From contig NZ_CP061080.1 in the NCBI RefSeq assembly GCF_014495845.1, forward strand, positions 2,717,001 through 2,781,000: a DNA stretch of 64,000 bases. Direction: 5' to 3'. Positions 18,569 to 28,078 of this stretch are shown here, in pieces. Source of the DNA: Aquibium microcysteis. GTDB lineage: Bacteria; Pseudomonadota; Alphaproteobacteria; Rhizobiales; Rhizobiaceae. Position numbers and translations under genes: made by a program. How positions within the stretch are numbered: position 1 is the first letter of the stretch; the number at the start of each line of letters is the position of its first letter. The notes under the pieces were generated by a model. It was not told where the DNA came from, ran no database searches, and worked only from the letters and a program-made list of their open reading frames with translations.

Positions 18569-18586
18569 TTGGCACGCCCGTTGCTT
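18569..18586 (+). promoter_or_regulatory. Sigma-54 (-24/-12) promoter of the chemosensory operon
   Basis: TTGGCACGCCCGTTGCTT matches the RpoN consensus TGGCACG-N4-TTGCW completely. The -24 GG is at 18571-18572 and the -12 GC at 18583-18584, with the required 10-base spacing. Transcription should start near 18596, about 56 bases before the STAS gene. An NtrC-type activator is encoded at the far end of the same cluster. Confidence 0.88.
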
Positions 18587-18651
18587 CTGTTTTGGCACGA
18601 CAGGGAGCATGCGCGGCGCGCTCCGGACGAAACCACGAGAGACGAGCCAAC

Positions 18652-18990
18652 ATGGACGCCCGACACGTCATTCACTGGAAAGGTCATCTGACGATCCGCG
18701 ATGGGTCCCGCTCGGCGCGCGACTTCCTCGAAGCCCTCTCCACCGGCAACGAGGTTACCGTCGACACGCGCGAACTCCAGTCCGTCGACGTCTGCCACCT
18801 GCAGATCCTGGTGGCCGCGCACAACTTCGCGCGCTGCCTCGGCAAGCGGATGGACGTGCTGGTGCCCCCGGGCGGAGCGCTGGACGAGGTCATGGGAAAG
18901 GTCGGCCTCGCCGATCCGCTCGACGCCTCGCTGCTGCGCAGCGGCGGTACCTGGACCGGTATCGCCCACGACGAAAGGAACGCCGCATGA
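18652..18990 (+). CDS. STAS-domain protein at head of chemosensory operon
   Basis: 112 residues with an anti-sigma-factor-antagonist/MlaB-like STAS fold: VTVDTRELQSVDVCHLQILV near 35-54, followed by a helix and LGKRMDVLVPPG. The classical phosphorylated Ser of SpoIIAA-type antagonists (in a DSSG-like turn) is replaced by Val47-Cys48, so regulation by Ser phosphorylation is unlikely. It overlaps cheY (ATGA), so it belongs to the operon. Small STAS proteins head other alternative chemosensory clusters; the role is unproven. Start ATG 18652 was preferred over an upstream in-frame start because of length and a GAGA-containing leader. Confidence 0.75.
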   Translation: MDARHVIHWKGHLTIRDGSRSARDFLEALSTGNEVTVDTRELQSVDVCHLQILVAAHNFARCLGKRMDVLVPPGGALDEVMGKVGLADPLDASLLRSGGTWTGIAHDERNAA

Positions 18991-19355
18991 GCAAGACCAT
19001 CCTCACGATCGACGACTCCTCGTCCGTCCGCCAGATGGTGAGCCTCACGCTCGCCTCCGCCGGCTATGCCGTCGTCGAGGCGGTGGACGGCAGCGACGGT
19101 TACGACAAGGCCACCTCCGCGCCGGTCGACGCGATCCTCACCGATCTGAACATGCCCGGCATGAACGGCCTCGAGTTCGTGCGCAAGTATCGCACCCATC
19201 CGGCGAGCCGCGGCATTCCGATCGTCTTCCTGACCACCGAGTCCGACGAGAGCTTCAAGCAGCAGGCGAAGGCAGCCGGGGCGACCGGCTGGATCGTCAA
19301 GCCTTTCCGGCAGGACCAGCTCCTGGCCGTCGTGAAGAAGGTTGCAGGCGCATGA
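18987..19355 (+). CDS. cheY: Single-domain response regulator, CheY-like
   Basis: 122 residues, a receiver domain only. Acidic pair Asp9-Asp10 (TIDDSSSVRQM), phosphoacceptor Asp53 (LTDLNMPGMNG), Thr in FLTTES, and Lys in WIVKPF near 105. Takes phosphate from the adjacent CheA. Starts inside the STAS stop (ATGA) and its own stop overlaps the cheA start (ATGA). Whether it acts on a flagellar motor or as a phosphate sink in a non-motility pathway cannot be told from sequence. Confidence 0.93.
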   Translation: MSKTILTIDDSSSVRQMVSLTLASAGYAVVEAVDGSDGYDKATSAPVDAILTDLNMPGMNGLEFVRKYRTHPASRGIPIVFLTTESDESFKQQAKAAGATGWIVKPFRQDQLLAVVKKVAGA

Positions 19356-21400
19356 CCATGACCGATGCCAACGAGACCTTCCGCACCGAAGCCGCGGATC
19401 TCCTCGAGACCCTGCAGGCCGGTCTCATGGAACTCGAGCGGACGCCGGGAGACCTCGCGCTCGTGGACAGCGTGTTTCGCGCTCTCCACACCATCAAGGG
19501 CTCCGGAGCCATGTTCGGCTATACGGCGGCTGCAGCCTTCGTGCACGAATTCGAGACCGTCTTCGACGGCGTTCGCAAGGGCCGTACGCCGGCGAGCTCG
19601 GCCCTGATCCGCATCGCGCTCGGCGCATGCGACCATATCCACGCGCTGGTCCAGTCACCCGACGCCAGCGACAGCGGTGGAGAACCGATCCTCGACGCTC
19701 TGCGCGAGGCCGTCGGCAGCAGCACCTCAGAACCGACCCCGGTGGCCGATCCTGTATCGGCGGCCGAGCCGGTCACGGGGTGGAGGGTGCGCTTCCGTTT
19801 GCCGTCGGACGCGCTGATCCTCGGAACCAGCCCGATCCTCCTGCTCGAGGAACTGTCCGCTTTCGGTCCGTGCGACGTCCGCGCGGTCATCGGCGGGGTT
19901 CCCGAACTCGGTGCCCTGGATCCGGAGGCCTCCTACCTCGAGTGGGAAGTCACGCTGCAGGCCGACGTGCCGCGCGAAAGCGTCGAGGACGTCTTCATGT
20001 TCCTCTCCATGACCGGCGACGACCTGGTGATCGAGCCCCTCGATCCCGACCAGCCGGTCATGCCCGAGGTGCATGCGGACGTCCATGAAGAGAACCACGA
20101 CTCGGTGGGGCACGCCGCCTCTTCGATCCCGCAAGGGGCGGCGACCGGGGCCGGAAGGAGCGGAGGCGGTAGTGGGGCAGTTCCCGCCCGCTCCTTCCGG
20201 GCAGACAAGGCGGGCACGTCGCTGCGCGTGCCCGCCGAACGGCTGGACTCGCTGATGGACCGCGTCGGCGAACTGGTCATCGCGCAGGCCCGCCTGAGCC
20301 AGCTGGCCTCGGCGTCCACGGACCAGAACCTGAAGTCGGTCGCCGAAGACCTGGAGCGGCTCAGCGCCAGCCTGCGCGACACCACGATGGGTATCCGCAT
20401 GGTGCCGATCGGCTCGCTGTTCGGGCGCTTCCGCCGGCTCGTGCACGATCTTTCGCACGATCTCGGCAAGGAGATCGATTTCGTGACCAGCGGCGAGGAG
20501 ACCGAACTCGACAAGACCATGATCGAGCAGCTGGCGGACCCGCTGGTGCACCTGATCCGCAACGCCGCCGATCACGGACTCGAAAGGCCGGACGCCCGCC
20601 TCATGAACGGCAAGGCTCCGACCGGGACGCTGCGCCTCTCGGCCGTCTACGCCGGAGCGGAGGTCGCGATATCGATCGCCGACGACGGTGCCGGGCTCGA
20701 CGCCGGGCGCATCCGGGCCAAGGCGGTGGAAGCCGGCTTGATCTCGGCCGACCAGGCGCTCGCCGAAAGCGAGCTTTTCCAGCTGATCTTCCACCCCGGC
20801 TTCTCGACCGCGAAGGAAGTGACGGCGCTCTCGGGCCGCGGCGTGGGCATGGACGTGGTGAAGAAGACCATCGAAGGTCTTCGCGGCAGCATCGACATCG
20901 CGAGCCGGCCCGGACAGGGCACGACGGCGACGCTGCGACTGCCCCTGACGCTCGCCATCATCGACGGCCTGCTCGTCCGGGTCGGCGACGGCCGCTACAC
21001 GATCCCCCTCGCCGCCGTCGAGGAGTGCGTCGAACTCCCGCGGGACACCGAGATCGCTCCGAAAGGGCGCAGCTTCCTCAATGTCCGGGGTGCCCTCGTG
21101 CCCTATCTGCGGCTGCGCGAAATCTTTCGCACCGAGGCTCCGGCCGACCTCCATCCGAAGGTCGTGATCGTCTCGTCCGGCGAGACCCGTGTGGGCCTGG
21201 TCGTCGACCAGATCATCGGCAACAACCAGACCGTCATCAAGCAGCTCTCGCGGCTTCACGCCGGGCTGAAGACCTTCTCCGGCGCGACCATTCTCGGCGA
21301 CGGCTCCGTCGCCCTCATCCTCGACGTGCTGAACCTCGTCGGCTCCGGCCAGGATCTCGACGAGCGCAGCACCGCCAAGTCTCTCGGGAGGGCAGCATGA
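19352..21400 (+). CDS. cheA: Chemosensory histidine kinase CheA
   Basis: 682 residues. An HPt/P1 domain comes first, with phospho-His46 (RALHTIKGSGAMFG). A P2-like region follows (about 145-230, starting WRVRFRLPSDALIL), then a Pro/Gly-rich linker. After it come dimerisation P3 (about 285-345), the ATPase P4 (LIRNAADHGLE N-box near 404, GRGVGMDVVKKTIEGL near 493) and a CheW-like P5 at the C-terminus. Autophosphorylates under MCP control and passes phosphate to CheY, CheB and possibly the NtrC-like regulator at 29897. Overlaps cheY and cheW by 4 bases each. Confidence 0.95.
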   Translation: MTMTDANETFRTEAADLLETLQAGLMELERTPGDLALVDSVFRALHTIKGSGAMFGYTAAAAFVHEFETVFDGVRKGRTPASSALIRIALGACDHIHALVQSPDASDSGGEPILDALREAVGSSTSEPTPVADPVSAAEPVTGWRVRFRLPSDALILGTSPILLLEELSAFGPCDVRAVIGGVPELGALDPEASYLEWEVTLQADVPRESVEDVFMFLSMTGDDLVIEPLDPDQPVMPEVHADVHEENHDSVGHAASSIPQGAATGAGRSGGGSGAVPARSFRADKAGTSLRVPAERLDSLMDRVGELVIAQARLSQLASASTDQNLKSVAEDLERLSASLRDTTMGIRMVPIGSLFGRFRRLVHDLSHDLGKEIDFVTSGEETELDKTMIEQLADPLVHLIRNAADHGLERPDARLMNGKAPTGTLRLSAVYAGAEVAISIADDGAGLDAGRIRAKAVEAGLISADQALAESELFQLIFHPGFSTAKEVTALSGRGVGMDVVKKTIEGLRGSIDIASRPGQGTTATLRLPLTLAIIDGLLVRVGDGRYTIPLAAVEECVELPRDTEIAPKGRSFLNVRGALVPYLRLREIFRTEAPADLHPKVVIVSSGETRVGLVVDQIIGNNQTVIKQLSRLHAGLKTFSGATILGDGSVALILDVLNLVGSGQDLDERSTAKSLGRAA

Positions 21401-21864
21401 ACGCGACGACCATCGAACACAGGACCATGCGCGCCCTGACGATGCGGCTCGACGACGAGACCTTCGCCATCGACGCCGAAAGCGTCCGCGAGATTCTCGA
21501 AGTGGTTCCCGTCACCCGCGTGCCGAGCGCTCCGGATGCGGTCTTCGGGCTGATCAACGTCCGCGGCAGCGTCGTCCCCCTCGCCGATTTCCGCGTGCTG
21601 TTCGGCATGGATCGGCGGGAGGCGACCGAGGATACGCGCATCGTCGTGGTCGAGGTTCGCCTGGACGACGAACGTCTCGTTGCCGGGCTCCTCGCCGACA
21701 AGGTGCACGAGGTCGTCGATCTCGATGCCGGCGTGCAGGAAGCCGCCCCCCGCGTGGGCATGCGCTGGCCGGCCGAATTCGTCCAGGGCATCGCCAAGCG
21801 CAACGAAGCCTTCGTGATCATTCCCAACGTCGAAAAGATTTTCGCAACGCTTGCCGCGGCTTGA
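21397..21864 (+). CDS. cheW: Coupling protein CheW (first copy)
   Basis: 155 residues, one CheW domain: FAIDAESVREILEVVPVTRVP near 23-43, FGLINVRGSVVPLADFR near 50-66 and LVAGLLADKVHEVVDL near 93-108. Bridges MCP signalling tips to CheA. Start overlaps the cheA stop (ATGA). A second, separate cheW lies at 25527, suggesting two array compositions or partner specificities. Confidence 0.93.
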   Translation: MNATTIEHRTMRALTMRLDDETFAIDAESVREILEVVPVTRVPSAPDAVFGLINVRGSVVPLADFRVLFGMDRREATEDTRIVVVEVRLDDERLVAGLLADKVHEVVDLDAGVQEAAPRVGMRWPAEFVQGIAKRNEAFVIIPNVEKIFATLAAA

Positions 21865-21894
21865 CCGCCCCCCTCTCACCGAAAGACCAAGTCG

Positions 21895-23628
21895 ATGTCG
21901 AACCAGAAGACCAGGAAACGCGGCGCCATGAAGTCCATCGCCGCCAAGATCGTCCTGATCCAGTCCGTATCCTTCCTTGCGATCGCCGCCGTCGGCGGTG
22001 CCGGCTATTACGGCCTGAACGAGATGCACGGGAAGATCACCTCGATCTACCATGACCGCGTCGTCCCGATGGAACAGCTGAAGGACATGTCGGATTCCTA
22101 CGGGATCACGATTCCGACGGGAGCCGTGAACCTGAAGAACGGCGTTGCCGAATGGGCGACCGTAGAGGCGTCGATCGCCGATGCCCGCGCGCTGATCCGG
22201 AAGGACTGGGACGCCTATCTCAAGGGCAGCCTCACCGAAAGCGAGACGGTGATCGTCGCGCGCCTGAAGCCGCATCTCGTCGCCGCGGACGCCGCGGTGG
22301 ACAGGCTCGAAGAAATCCTCGCGGCGCGGGATACCGCCGCACTCGAGGCCTTCGTCGCCAACGACCTCTATCCCGCGGTGGAACCGGCCCTGAAGGAGAT
22401 CGTCGAGCTCGGCGCCTACCAGAACCAGACGGTGAAGAAGCTGATGGACCTCTCGGAGGAGCTGTTCCAGATGCTGTCCACGCTGATGATCGCGCTCGGC
22501 GTCGGCTCCACGCTGGCCGCACTCGGCCTTTCCGCCTTCTTCACCCGCAGCGTCAAGCGCAACCTGTCGTCGGCCGTCCACCTGGCCAATGCCGTCGCTT
22601 CAGGCGATCTCGCCGCAAGTGCGGAAGTCCGGTCAAACGACGAGATCCGCGATCTCGTCGACGCCCTGAACGACATGGCCGCCAAGCTGCGGTCGGTCGT
22701 CGGCGAGGTGTCCGGCGCGGCGCGAAACGTCGCCTCCGGGTCGGAGGAAATGTCGGCGACCGCCGAGCAGCTCTCGCAGGGGGCGACCGAGCAGGCGTCC
22801 TCGACGGAGGAGGCGTCGTCGTCGATGGAGGAGATGGCCTCCACCATCAAGCAGAGCGCCGACAACGCCTCGCAGACCGAGCGGATCGCGCGCCAGTCGG
22901 CGGCCGATGCCATCGCCAGCGGCGCTGCGGTCGGCAAGGCGGTCGACGCGATGCAGACCATCGCGACCAAGATCCTGGTCGTGCAGGAAATCGCCCGTCA
23001 GACCGACCTGCTTGCGCTGAATGCCGCCGTCGAGGCCGCGCGGGCCGGCGAACATGGCCGCGGCTTCGCGGTGGTGGCCTCCGAGGTCCGCAAGCTCGCC
23101 GAGCGGAGCCAGGCCGCGGCGACCGAGATCTCGACCCTCTCCGGAGACACGGTCAAGGCCGCTCAGTCGGCCGGAGAGATGCTGACCCGGCTCGTGCCTG
23201 ACATCCAGCGCACCGCACAGCTCGTCGAGGAGATCTCGGCTGCGACGCGCGAGCAGAATGCCGGCGCCGCGCAGATCAACTCCGCGATTCAGCAGCTCGA
23301 CAAGGTGACGCAGCAGAACACCGCGGCTGCCGAGGAGATGGCGGCAACCTCGGAGGAACTCGCGAGCCAGGCCGAACAGCTTCTGTCCTCGATTGCCTTC
23401 TTCCGGATCGACGGAGCCGGCGCTTCGCAGACCGCCGCTCCGGCCGCCGCAAGGCCTGTCTCCGCGCCGCGGACGGCTCCGGCGGCGGATCACGAGATAC
23501 GCGAGGCGATCGCCGCGCGCGCTCCGCACATGACCGCCCGCCGCCAGCACAAGGGCGGCTTCAACCTCGAGCTCGACATGGCCGGCGACGCGCTCGACGC
23601 CGAGTTCACCCGCCGCAACGCAGCCTGA
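21895..23628 (+). CDS. Methyl-accepting chemotaxis protein, transmembrane (first copy)
   Basis: 577 residues. TM1 about 17-38, a periplasmic four-helix-bundle-type sensor of roughly 150 residues, and TM2 about 190-215. A HAMP domain follows (about 215-270), then the cytoplasmic coiled coil with the invariant hairpin tip [21 protein letters not shown] near 363-383. The C-terminus lacks a classic NWETF CheR tether and ends [11 protein letters not shown], nearly identical to the next MCP. The start is uncertain: ATG 21895 has a weak ribosome site, and the in-frame ATG 21928 (MKSIAAKIV) is possible. Ligand unknown. Sits between cheW and a second MCP, so it is very likely dedicated to this CheA. 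Confidence 0.92.
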   Translation: MSNQKTRKRGAMKSIAAKIVLIQSVSFLAIAAVGGAGYYGLNEMHGKITSIYHDRVVPMEQLKDMSDSYGITIPTGAVNLKNGVAEWATVEASIADARALIRKDWDAYLKGSLTESETVIVARLKPHLVAADAAVDRLEEILAARDTAALEAFVANDLYPAVEPALKEIVELGAYQNQTVKKLMDLSEELFQMLSTLMIALGVGSTLAALGLSAFFTRSVKRNLSSAVHLANAVASGDLAASAEVRSNDEIRDLVDALNDMAAKLRSVVGEVSGAARNVASGSEEMSATAEQLSQGATEQASSTEEASSSMEEMASTIKQSADNASQTERIARQSAADAIASGAAVGKAVDAMQTIATKILVVQEIARQTDLLALNAAVEAARAGEHGRGFAVVASEVRKLAERSQAAATEISTLSGDTVKAAQSAGEMLTRLVPDIQRTAQLVEEISAATREQNAGAAQINSAIQQLDKVTQQNTAAAEEMAATSEELASQAEQLLSSIAFFRIDGAGASQTAAPAAARPVSAPRTAPAADHEIREAIAARAPHMTARRQHKGGFNLELDMAGDALDAEFTRRNAA

Positions 23629-23687
23629 CCAGCCGGTAGCAGTGCGTCGTGAACGCTGCAGCCCAACCCCATCCAAGGATCCCCACG

Positions 23688-25514
23688 ATGAAACTCACCC
23701 TCAAGGGACAGCTCGGAGCCGGTTTCGGCCTCCTCATCCTCCTCGCCGCGGCTCTCGGCGCCATGGCCCTCTGGCAGATGAACACGATGAAGGGCGCGTC
23801 CACGGAGATCGTCGAGAAGGCGATGCCCTCCATCGATGCGGTCCATCGCCTCAACACGCTCATCACCGACCTGCGCGTGACGGAACTCGAGCATGTCGTG
23901 GCGACGGAGCAGGCCGCTGTCGATCGCTGGTCGTCCGCAGCCGACGCTCTACTCGTCCGGATCGAGGAAGAGCGCGCACGCTACGCCGCGCTCCTGACGA
24001 CCGAGGCGGAGCGCTCGGCCTTCGAGCAATTCGCCCGGACCTTCGGCGCCTACATGGCGGAGCACGACCGGGCCATGCGCCTTTCGGCCCAGGGCCAGAA
24101 GGCCGCGGCGATGAGTATCTATGACGGCCCGGCGCTGGCCCTCTTCGAGCAGTTCAACGAGCATCTCGACACGCTCGTGCGCATCAGCACCGAAGGCGGC
24201 GCTGCGGCCGGCGCCCGGAACGAGGCCGTGTTCGACTTCGCGCTGATGACCACGCTCGCCGCCATCGCCGCCGCTGCCGCGATCGGTGGGACGATCGCCT
24301 GGCGGATCACCTCCGGCATCATGCGCAACGTCGGCGGCGAACCGGACTATGTCCGCTCGATCGTCGGCGAGGTGGCGAGCGGCCATCTGGCGGTCGAGAT
24401 CCTCACCGCCAAGGGCGACGCCGAGAGCATCCTCGCCCGCCTCCGGTTCATGGTCGACAACCTCCTCGACACGGCCAGGGTGGTGGACGCCATCGCGGCC
24501 GGCGACCTGCGCGTCGAGCCGGAGCCCCGCTCCGAGAAGGACGTCATGGGCATCTCGCTGAAGCAGATGGTCGGGCGCCTCCGTGACGTCATGACCAACG
24601 CCAGCGGTGCGGCCGAGAACGTCTCCTCGGGCAGCCAGCAGCTTTCGGCCACGGCCGAACAGCTCTCGCAGGGCGCGGCCGAGCAGGCCGCCTCCACCGA
24701 GCAGGCTTCGGCCTCGATGGAGGAAATGGCCTCGACCATCAAGCAGAGCGCGGAAAACGCGTCGGAGACCGAGAAGATCGCCCGCAAGTCGGCCGCCGAC
24801 GCCATCGCCAGCGGCTCGGCGGTGGAGAAGGCCGTCGGCGCCATGCAGACCATCGCCTCGAAGATCCTGGTCGTGCAGGAAATCGCGCGCCAGACCGACC
24901 TGCTCGCGCTCAACGCCGCCGTCGAGGCGGCCAGGGCCGGCGAGCACGGCCGCGGCTTCGCCGTGGTCGCGTCCGAAGTACGCAAGCTCGCCGAACGCAG
25001 CCAGGCGGCTGCCGCCGAGATCTCGACCCTCTCGTCGGAGACCGTCAAGGCTGCGCAGTCGGCCGGCGAGATGCTGGGCAGGCTGGTGCCGGACATCCAG
25101 AGGACGGCGCAACTGGTCGAGGAGATCACGGCCGCGACCCGCGAGCAGAACGTCGGCGCATCCCAGATCAACGGCGCGATCCAGCAGCTCGACAAGGTGA
25201 CGCAGCAGAATTCGAGCGCCGCCGAGGAGATGTCCACGACTGCAGAGGAACTCTCGATGCAGGCGGGCGAACTCCAGAACGCGATCGCCTACTTCCGGCT
25301 GGGCGCCGCCGGCGAAAGGTCGGCCGTTCGCGCCGCCGGAGCCGCCGCCCTTCGTGGCGGGCTGCGCGAGGACCACATCAGGCAGGCGGTCGCAGTCGCT
25401 GCGCCGCACATGAAGCGCGCGCGCCGCGACCACGCGAAGGGCGGCTTCGACCTCGATCTCGACAACGGCGCCGACGAACTCGACGCCGAGTTCACCCGGC
25501 GCAACGCCGCCTGA
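23688..25514 (+). CDS. Methyl-accepting chemotaxis protein, transmembrane (second copy)
   Basis: 608 residues. TM1 about 9-30, a periplasmic domain rich in helices (about 31-190), TM2 about 195-218, and a HAMP-like/linker region to about 300. The signalling coiled coil has the same tip as the preceding MCP ([20 protein letters not shown]). The C-terminal ~100 residues and tail ([20 protein letters not shown]) are near-copies of the first MCP, indicating duplication with divergent sensor domains. ATG 23688 was selected because AAGGA lies eight bases upstream; a GTG at 23649 is in frame but has no clear site. Confidence 0.92.
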   Translation: MKLTLKGQLGAGFGLLILLAAALGAMALWQMNTMKGASTEIVEKAMPSIDAVHRLNTLITDLRVTELEHVVATEQAAVDRWSSAADALLVRIEEERARYAALLTTEAERSAFEQFARTFGAYMAEHDRAMRLSAQGQKAAAMSIYDGPALALFEQFNEHLDTLVRISTEGGAAAGARNEAVFDFALMTTLAAIAAAAAIGGTIAWRITSGIMRNVGGEPDYVRSIVGEVASGHLAVEILTAKGDAESILARLRFMVDNLLDTARVVDAIAAGDLRVEPEPRSEKDVMGISLKQMVGRLRDVMTNASGAAENVSSGSQQLSATAEQLSQGAAEQAASTEQASASMEEMASTIKQSAENASETEKIARKSAADAIASGSAVEKAVGAMQTIASKILVVQEIARQTDLLALNAAVEAARAGEHGRGFAVVASEVRKLAERSQAAAAEISTLSSETVKAAQSAGEMLGRLVPDIQRTAQLVEEITAATREQNVGASQINGAIQQLDKVTQQNSSAAEEMSTTAEELSMQAGELQNAIAYFRLGAAGERSAVRAAGAAALRGGLREDHIRQAVAVAAPHMKRARRDHAKGGFDLDLDNGADELDAEFTRRNAA

Positions 25515-25526
25515 ACGGAGGGAACC

Positions 25527-25997
25527 ATGTCCGGAACGTCACAGTTCGTCACGCTCGGCGCCGCCGAAGAAATCTACGCCGCCCCGGTCGAGAAGGTACA
25601 GGAGATCCTGGAACTGAGGCCGATCTCGCGTCTGCCCAACGCGCCCTCCAACCTGCTCGGCATGATCGACGTGCGCAGCGAGGGCGTGCCCGTGCTCGAT
25701 CTTCGCGCGACGCTCGGACTGCCGGTGACCGGCGATGACGAGAACACGCGCATCGTGGTGCTCCGCTTCCACGCGGAGGGCCGCGAACTGACGCTGGCGC
25801 TCAAGACGGACCGGGTCTTCGAGGTGACGGTGCTCGACGACGAGACGCTTTCGCCGCCGCCCCCGACGGGCCGCCGCTGGGACTCCCGCGTCATCGCCGG
25901 GATCGGCCGGCGCAACGGTGCCTTCGTCACCGTGCTCGACCTCGACCGCCTGTTCTCCCTCTCGAACGCCGACACTCTCGACGCGCTGCCCAACTGA
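25527..25997 (+). CDS. cheW: Coupling protein CheW (second copy)
   Basis: 156 residues, one CheW domain ([21 protein letters not shown] near 13-33, [16 protein letters not shown] near 45-60). Only distantly like the cheW at 21397 apart from core motifs. It starts 12 bases after the second MCP with GGAGGGAACC just before the ATG. May couple a different receptor subset, or the soluble MCP-like protein at 28075. Confidence 0.92.
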   Translation: MSGTSQFVTLGAAEEIYAAPVEKVQEILELRPISRLPNAPSNLLGMIDVRSEGVPVLDLRATLGLPVTGDDENTRIVVLRFHAEGRELTLALKTDRVFEVTVLDDETLSPPPPTGRRWDSRVIAGIGRRNGAFVTVLDLDRLFSLSNADTLDALPN

Positions 25998-26039
25998 ACC
26001 GCAGACGATGGGCCGCATCCGCGCCCGCAGGAGACTGCA

Positions 26040-26921
26040 ATGCTTGCCGCACACAACCGCCTGCCCGATCCGGACGTCGATCCCGCAGACAGCCTGTCGA
26101 ACAGAGACTTCGAGCGGCTGGCCACCTTCATCGGCAACAAGGTCGGCATCAGGCTGCCGCCGACGAAACGGCTGATGGTCGAAGGCCGCCTGCGCAAGCG
26201 CCTTCGCGTCCTCGGCATTCCGGACATGCAGACCTATTGCCGGCTCGTCATCGAAACCCGCACACTCGATTCGGAGATCACGCACCTGATCGACGTCATC
26301 ACCACCAACAAGACGGACTTCTTCCGCGAGGTCGAGCATTTCGACATCATGCGCGACCGCCTGGTCCCCGCACTGCTGGCCGAGCGGTCGCGGGAACGCA
26401 TGCCGCTCCTGAAGATCTGGAGCGCCGCCGCCTCGACCGGCGCGGAAGCCTATACTGCGGCCATGGTGCTGCACGACATGACGACGAGGCGCAACGCCTT
26501 CCGTTTCGCCATTCTCGGCACCGACATCTCGACCGCGGTTCTGGACCAGGCGCGCAGCGGCGTCTATCCGGCCGACATGATGGCGCCGGTGCCGAAGGAC
26601 ATGCGCGCCCGCTACGTCATGGAGCCGGTCCGCAAGGCCCTCCGGCCCGAGGTGAGGATCGTGCCGGAACTGCGCAGCCTCGCCTCCTTCGAGCGGCTCA
26701 ACCTGATGGACGAGACCTATCCCTACGACCGCGACGTCGACATCATCTTCGTGCGCAACGTCCTGATCTACTTCGAGAAGGAAGATCAGAGCGCCGTCGT
26801 CAAGCGCCTCGCCGGGCACCTCCGGCCGCGCGGATACATCATGCTCGGCCACTCCGAGTCGATGGTCGGCAACATGCCCGGCCTCGCTCAGGTGGCACCC
26901 GCGGTATTCCAGAAGATCTGA
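26040..26921 (+). CDS. cheR: Chemoreceptor glutamate methyltransferase CheR
   Basis: 293 residues: an N-terminal helical CheR_N domain ([20 protein letters not shown] near 30-49) and a SAM-binding methyltransferase domain. The SAM loop reads [15 protein letters not shown] where most CheRs have WSAGCSTGEEPYS, so the first Gly-Cys and one Glu are changed. [12 protein letters not shown] and [13 protein letters not shown] near the end are typical. It methylates MCP glutamates with S-adenosylmethionine; both MCPs lack a pentapeptide tether. ATG 26040 follows AGGAGACTGCA. Confidence 0.92.
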   Translation: MLAAHNRLPDPDVDPADSLSNRDFERLATFIGNKVGIRLPPTKRLMVEGRLRKRLRVLGIPDMQTYCRLVIETRTLDSEITHLIDVITTNKTDFFREVEHFDIMRDRLVPALLAERSRERMPLLKIWSAAASTGAEAYTAAMVLHDMTTRRNAFRFAILGTDISTAVLDQARSGVYPADMMAPVPKDMRARYVMEPVRKALRPEVRIVPELRSLASFERLNLMDETYPYDRDVDIIFVRNVLIYFEKEDQSAVVKRLAGHLRPRGYIMLGHSESMVGNMPGLAQVAPAVFQKI

Positions 26922-26929
26922 GGACAGCC

Positions 26930-28078
26930 ATGCCTGGAACCAGTCCCGTCACTGCCCGCACCGGCGACAAGATCCGGGTGCTGATCGTCGACGATTCGGC
27001 ATCGGTGCGCCAGGCGCTGACCGACATCATCAACGCCGATCCCGATCTCGAGGTCATGGCGACGGCGCCCGATCCCTACGTCGCGGCCGAGCGCATCCGC
27101 GCCGAAGTGCCCGACGTCATCTTCCTCGACATCGAGCTGCCGCGGATGGACGGCCTGACCTTCCTGCGAAAGATCATGTCGCAGCGCCCGCTGCCGGTCG
27201 TCGTCTGCTCCAGTCTCGCCGAGGAAGGATCCGACACCTTCATGCAGGCCCTGGAGGCCGGTGCGGTCGACGTCGTCATGAAGCCGAGAATGGACGCCGC
27301 GCACTACCTGCTCGAATCGCGCATGCGCATCTGCGACGCAGCGAAGGCGGCGGCGCACGCGCGCCTGCGTGCGCTCCGCCGTCCCGTGCCGGTGCTCACG
27401 GTCGAGCCGAAACTCAAGGCCGATGCGATCATTCCACCGCTGTCGGCCGGACGCATGGCCACCTTGCGCGCGATGATCCCGCAGACGGAACCGATCGTCT
27501 GCATCGGTGCGTCGACGGGCGGCACCGAGGCGCTGCGGAGCGTGCTGGAGAGCCTGCCGGCCACCTGCCCGCCCGTGCTGATCGTCCAGCACATGCCCGA
27601 GAAGTTCACCGGCACCTTCGCACGCCGGCTGGACAGCCTCTGCCCGCCCGCGGTGAAGGAAGCGGAGCAAGGCGACGCGGTGCTGCGCGGCCGCGTGCTC
27701 ATCGCGCCCGGCAACCGCCACATGCTGTTGCGCCGCACGGCTCGCAGCTACGTCGTCGACATCGTGGAAGGACCCCACATATCGCGGCACCGCCCGTCGG
27801 TCGACGTCCTGTTCCGGTCCGCCGCCCACAATGCCGGCGCCAACGCCGTCGGCGTCATCCTCACCGGAATGGGCGACGACGGAGCGGCGGGCATGCTCGA
27901 AATGCGGGCCATGGGCAGCTTCACGATCGCGCAGGACGAGGACAGCTGCATCGTCTACGGCATGCCGAAGGAGGCCGTCGATCGCGGCGCCGTCACCAAG
28001 GTCATGCCGCTCGACGGCATCGCTGCCGAGATCATGAAGCAGACGCGCGTCGCGACGCTGGAGAAAGCCGCCCGATGA
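26930..28078 (+). CDS. cheB: Chemoreceptor methylesterase/response regulator CheB
   Basis: 382 residues: a receiver domain (Asp21-Asp22, phosphoacceptor Asp67 in [13 protein letters not shown]) and a C-terminal methylesterase with the Ser-His-Asp set in [22 protein letters not shown] and [10 protein letters not shown]. Removes methyl groups from MCPs when phosphorylated by CheA. Start 26930 lies 8 bases after the cheR stop with GAGGACAGCC upstream. Overlaps the next gene by 4 bases (ATGA). Confidence 0.94.
   Translation: MPGTSPVTARTGDKIRVLIVDDSASVRQALTDIINADPDLEVMATAPDPYVAAERIRAEVPDVIFLDIELPRMDGLTFLRKIMSQRPLPVVVCSSLAEEGSDTFMQALEAGAVDVVMKPRMDAAHYLLESRMRICDAAKAAAHARLRALRRPVPVLTVEPKLKADAIIPPLSAGRMATLRAMIPQTEPIVCIGASTGGTEALRSVLESLPATCPPVLIVQHMPEKFTGTFARRLDSLCPPAVKEAEQGDAVLRGRVLIAPGNRHMLLRRTARSYVVDIVEGPHISRHRPSVDVLFRSAAHNAGANAVGVILTGMGDDGAAGMLEMRAMGSFTIAQDEDSCIVYGMPKEAVDRGAVTKVMPLDGIAAEIMKQTRVATLEKAAR

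Noticed and set aside
18591..18610. A second sigma-54 promoter at TTTTGGCACGACAGG
   Set aside because: The -24-like element is present, but the bases at GG+N10 are AG, not GC, so the -12 element is missing.
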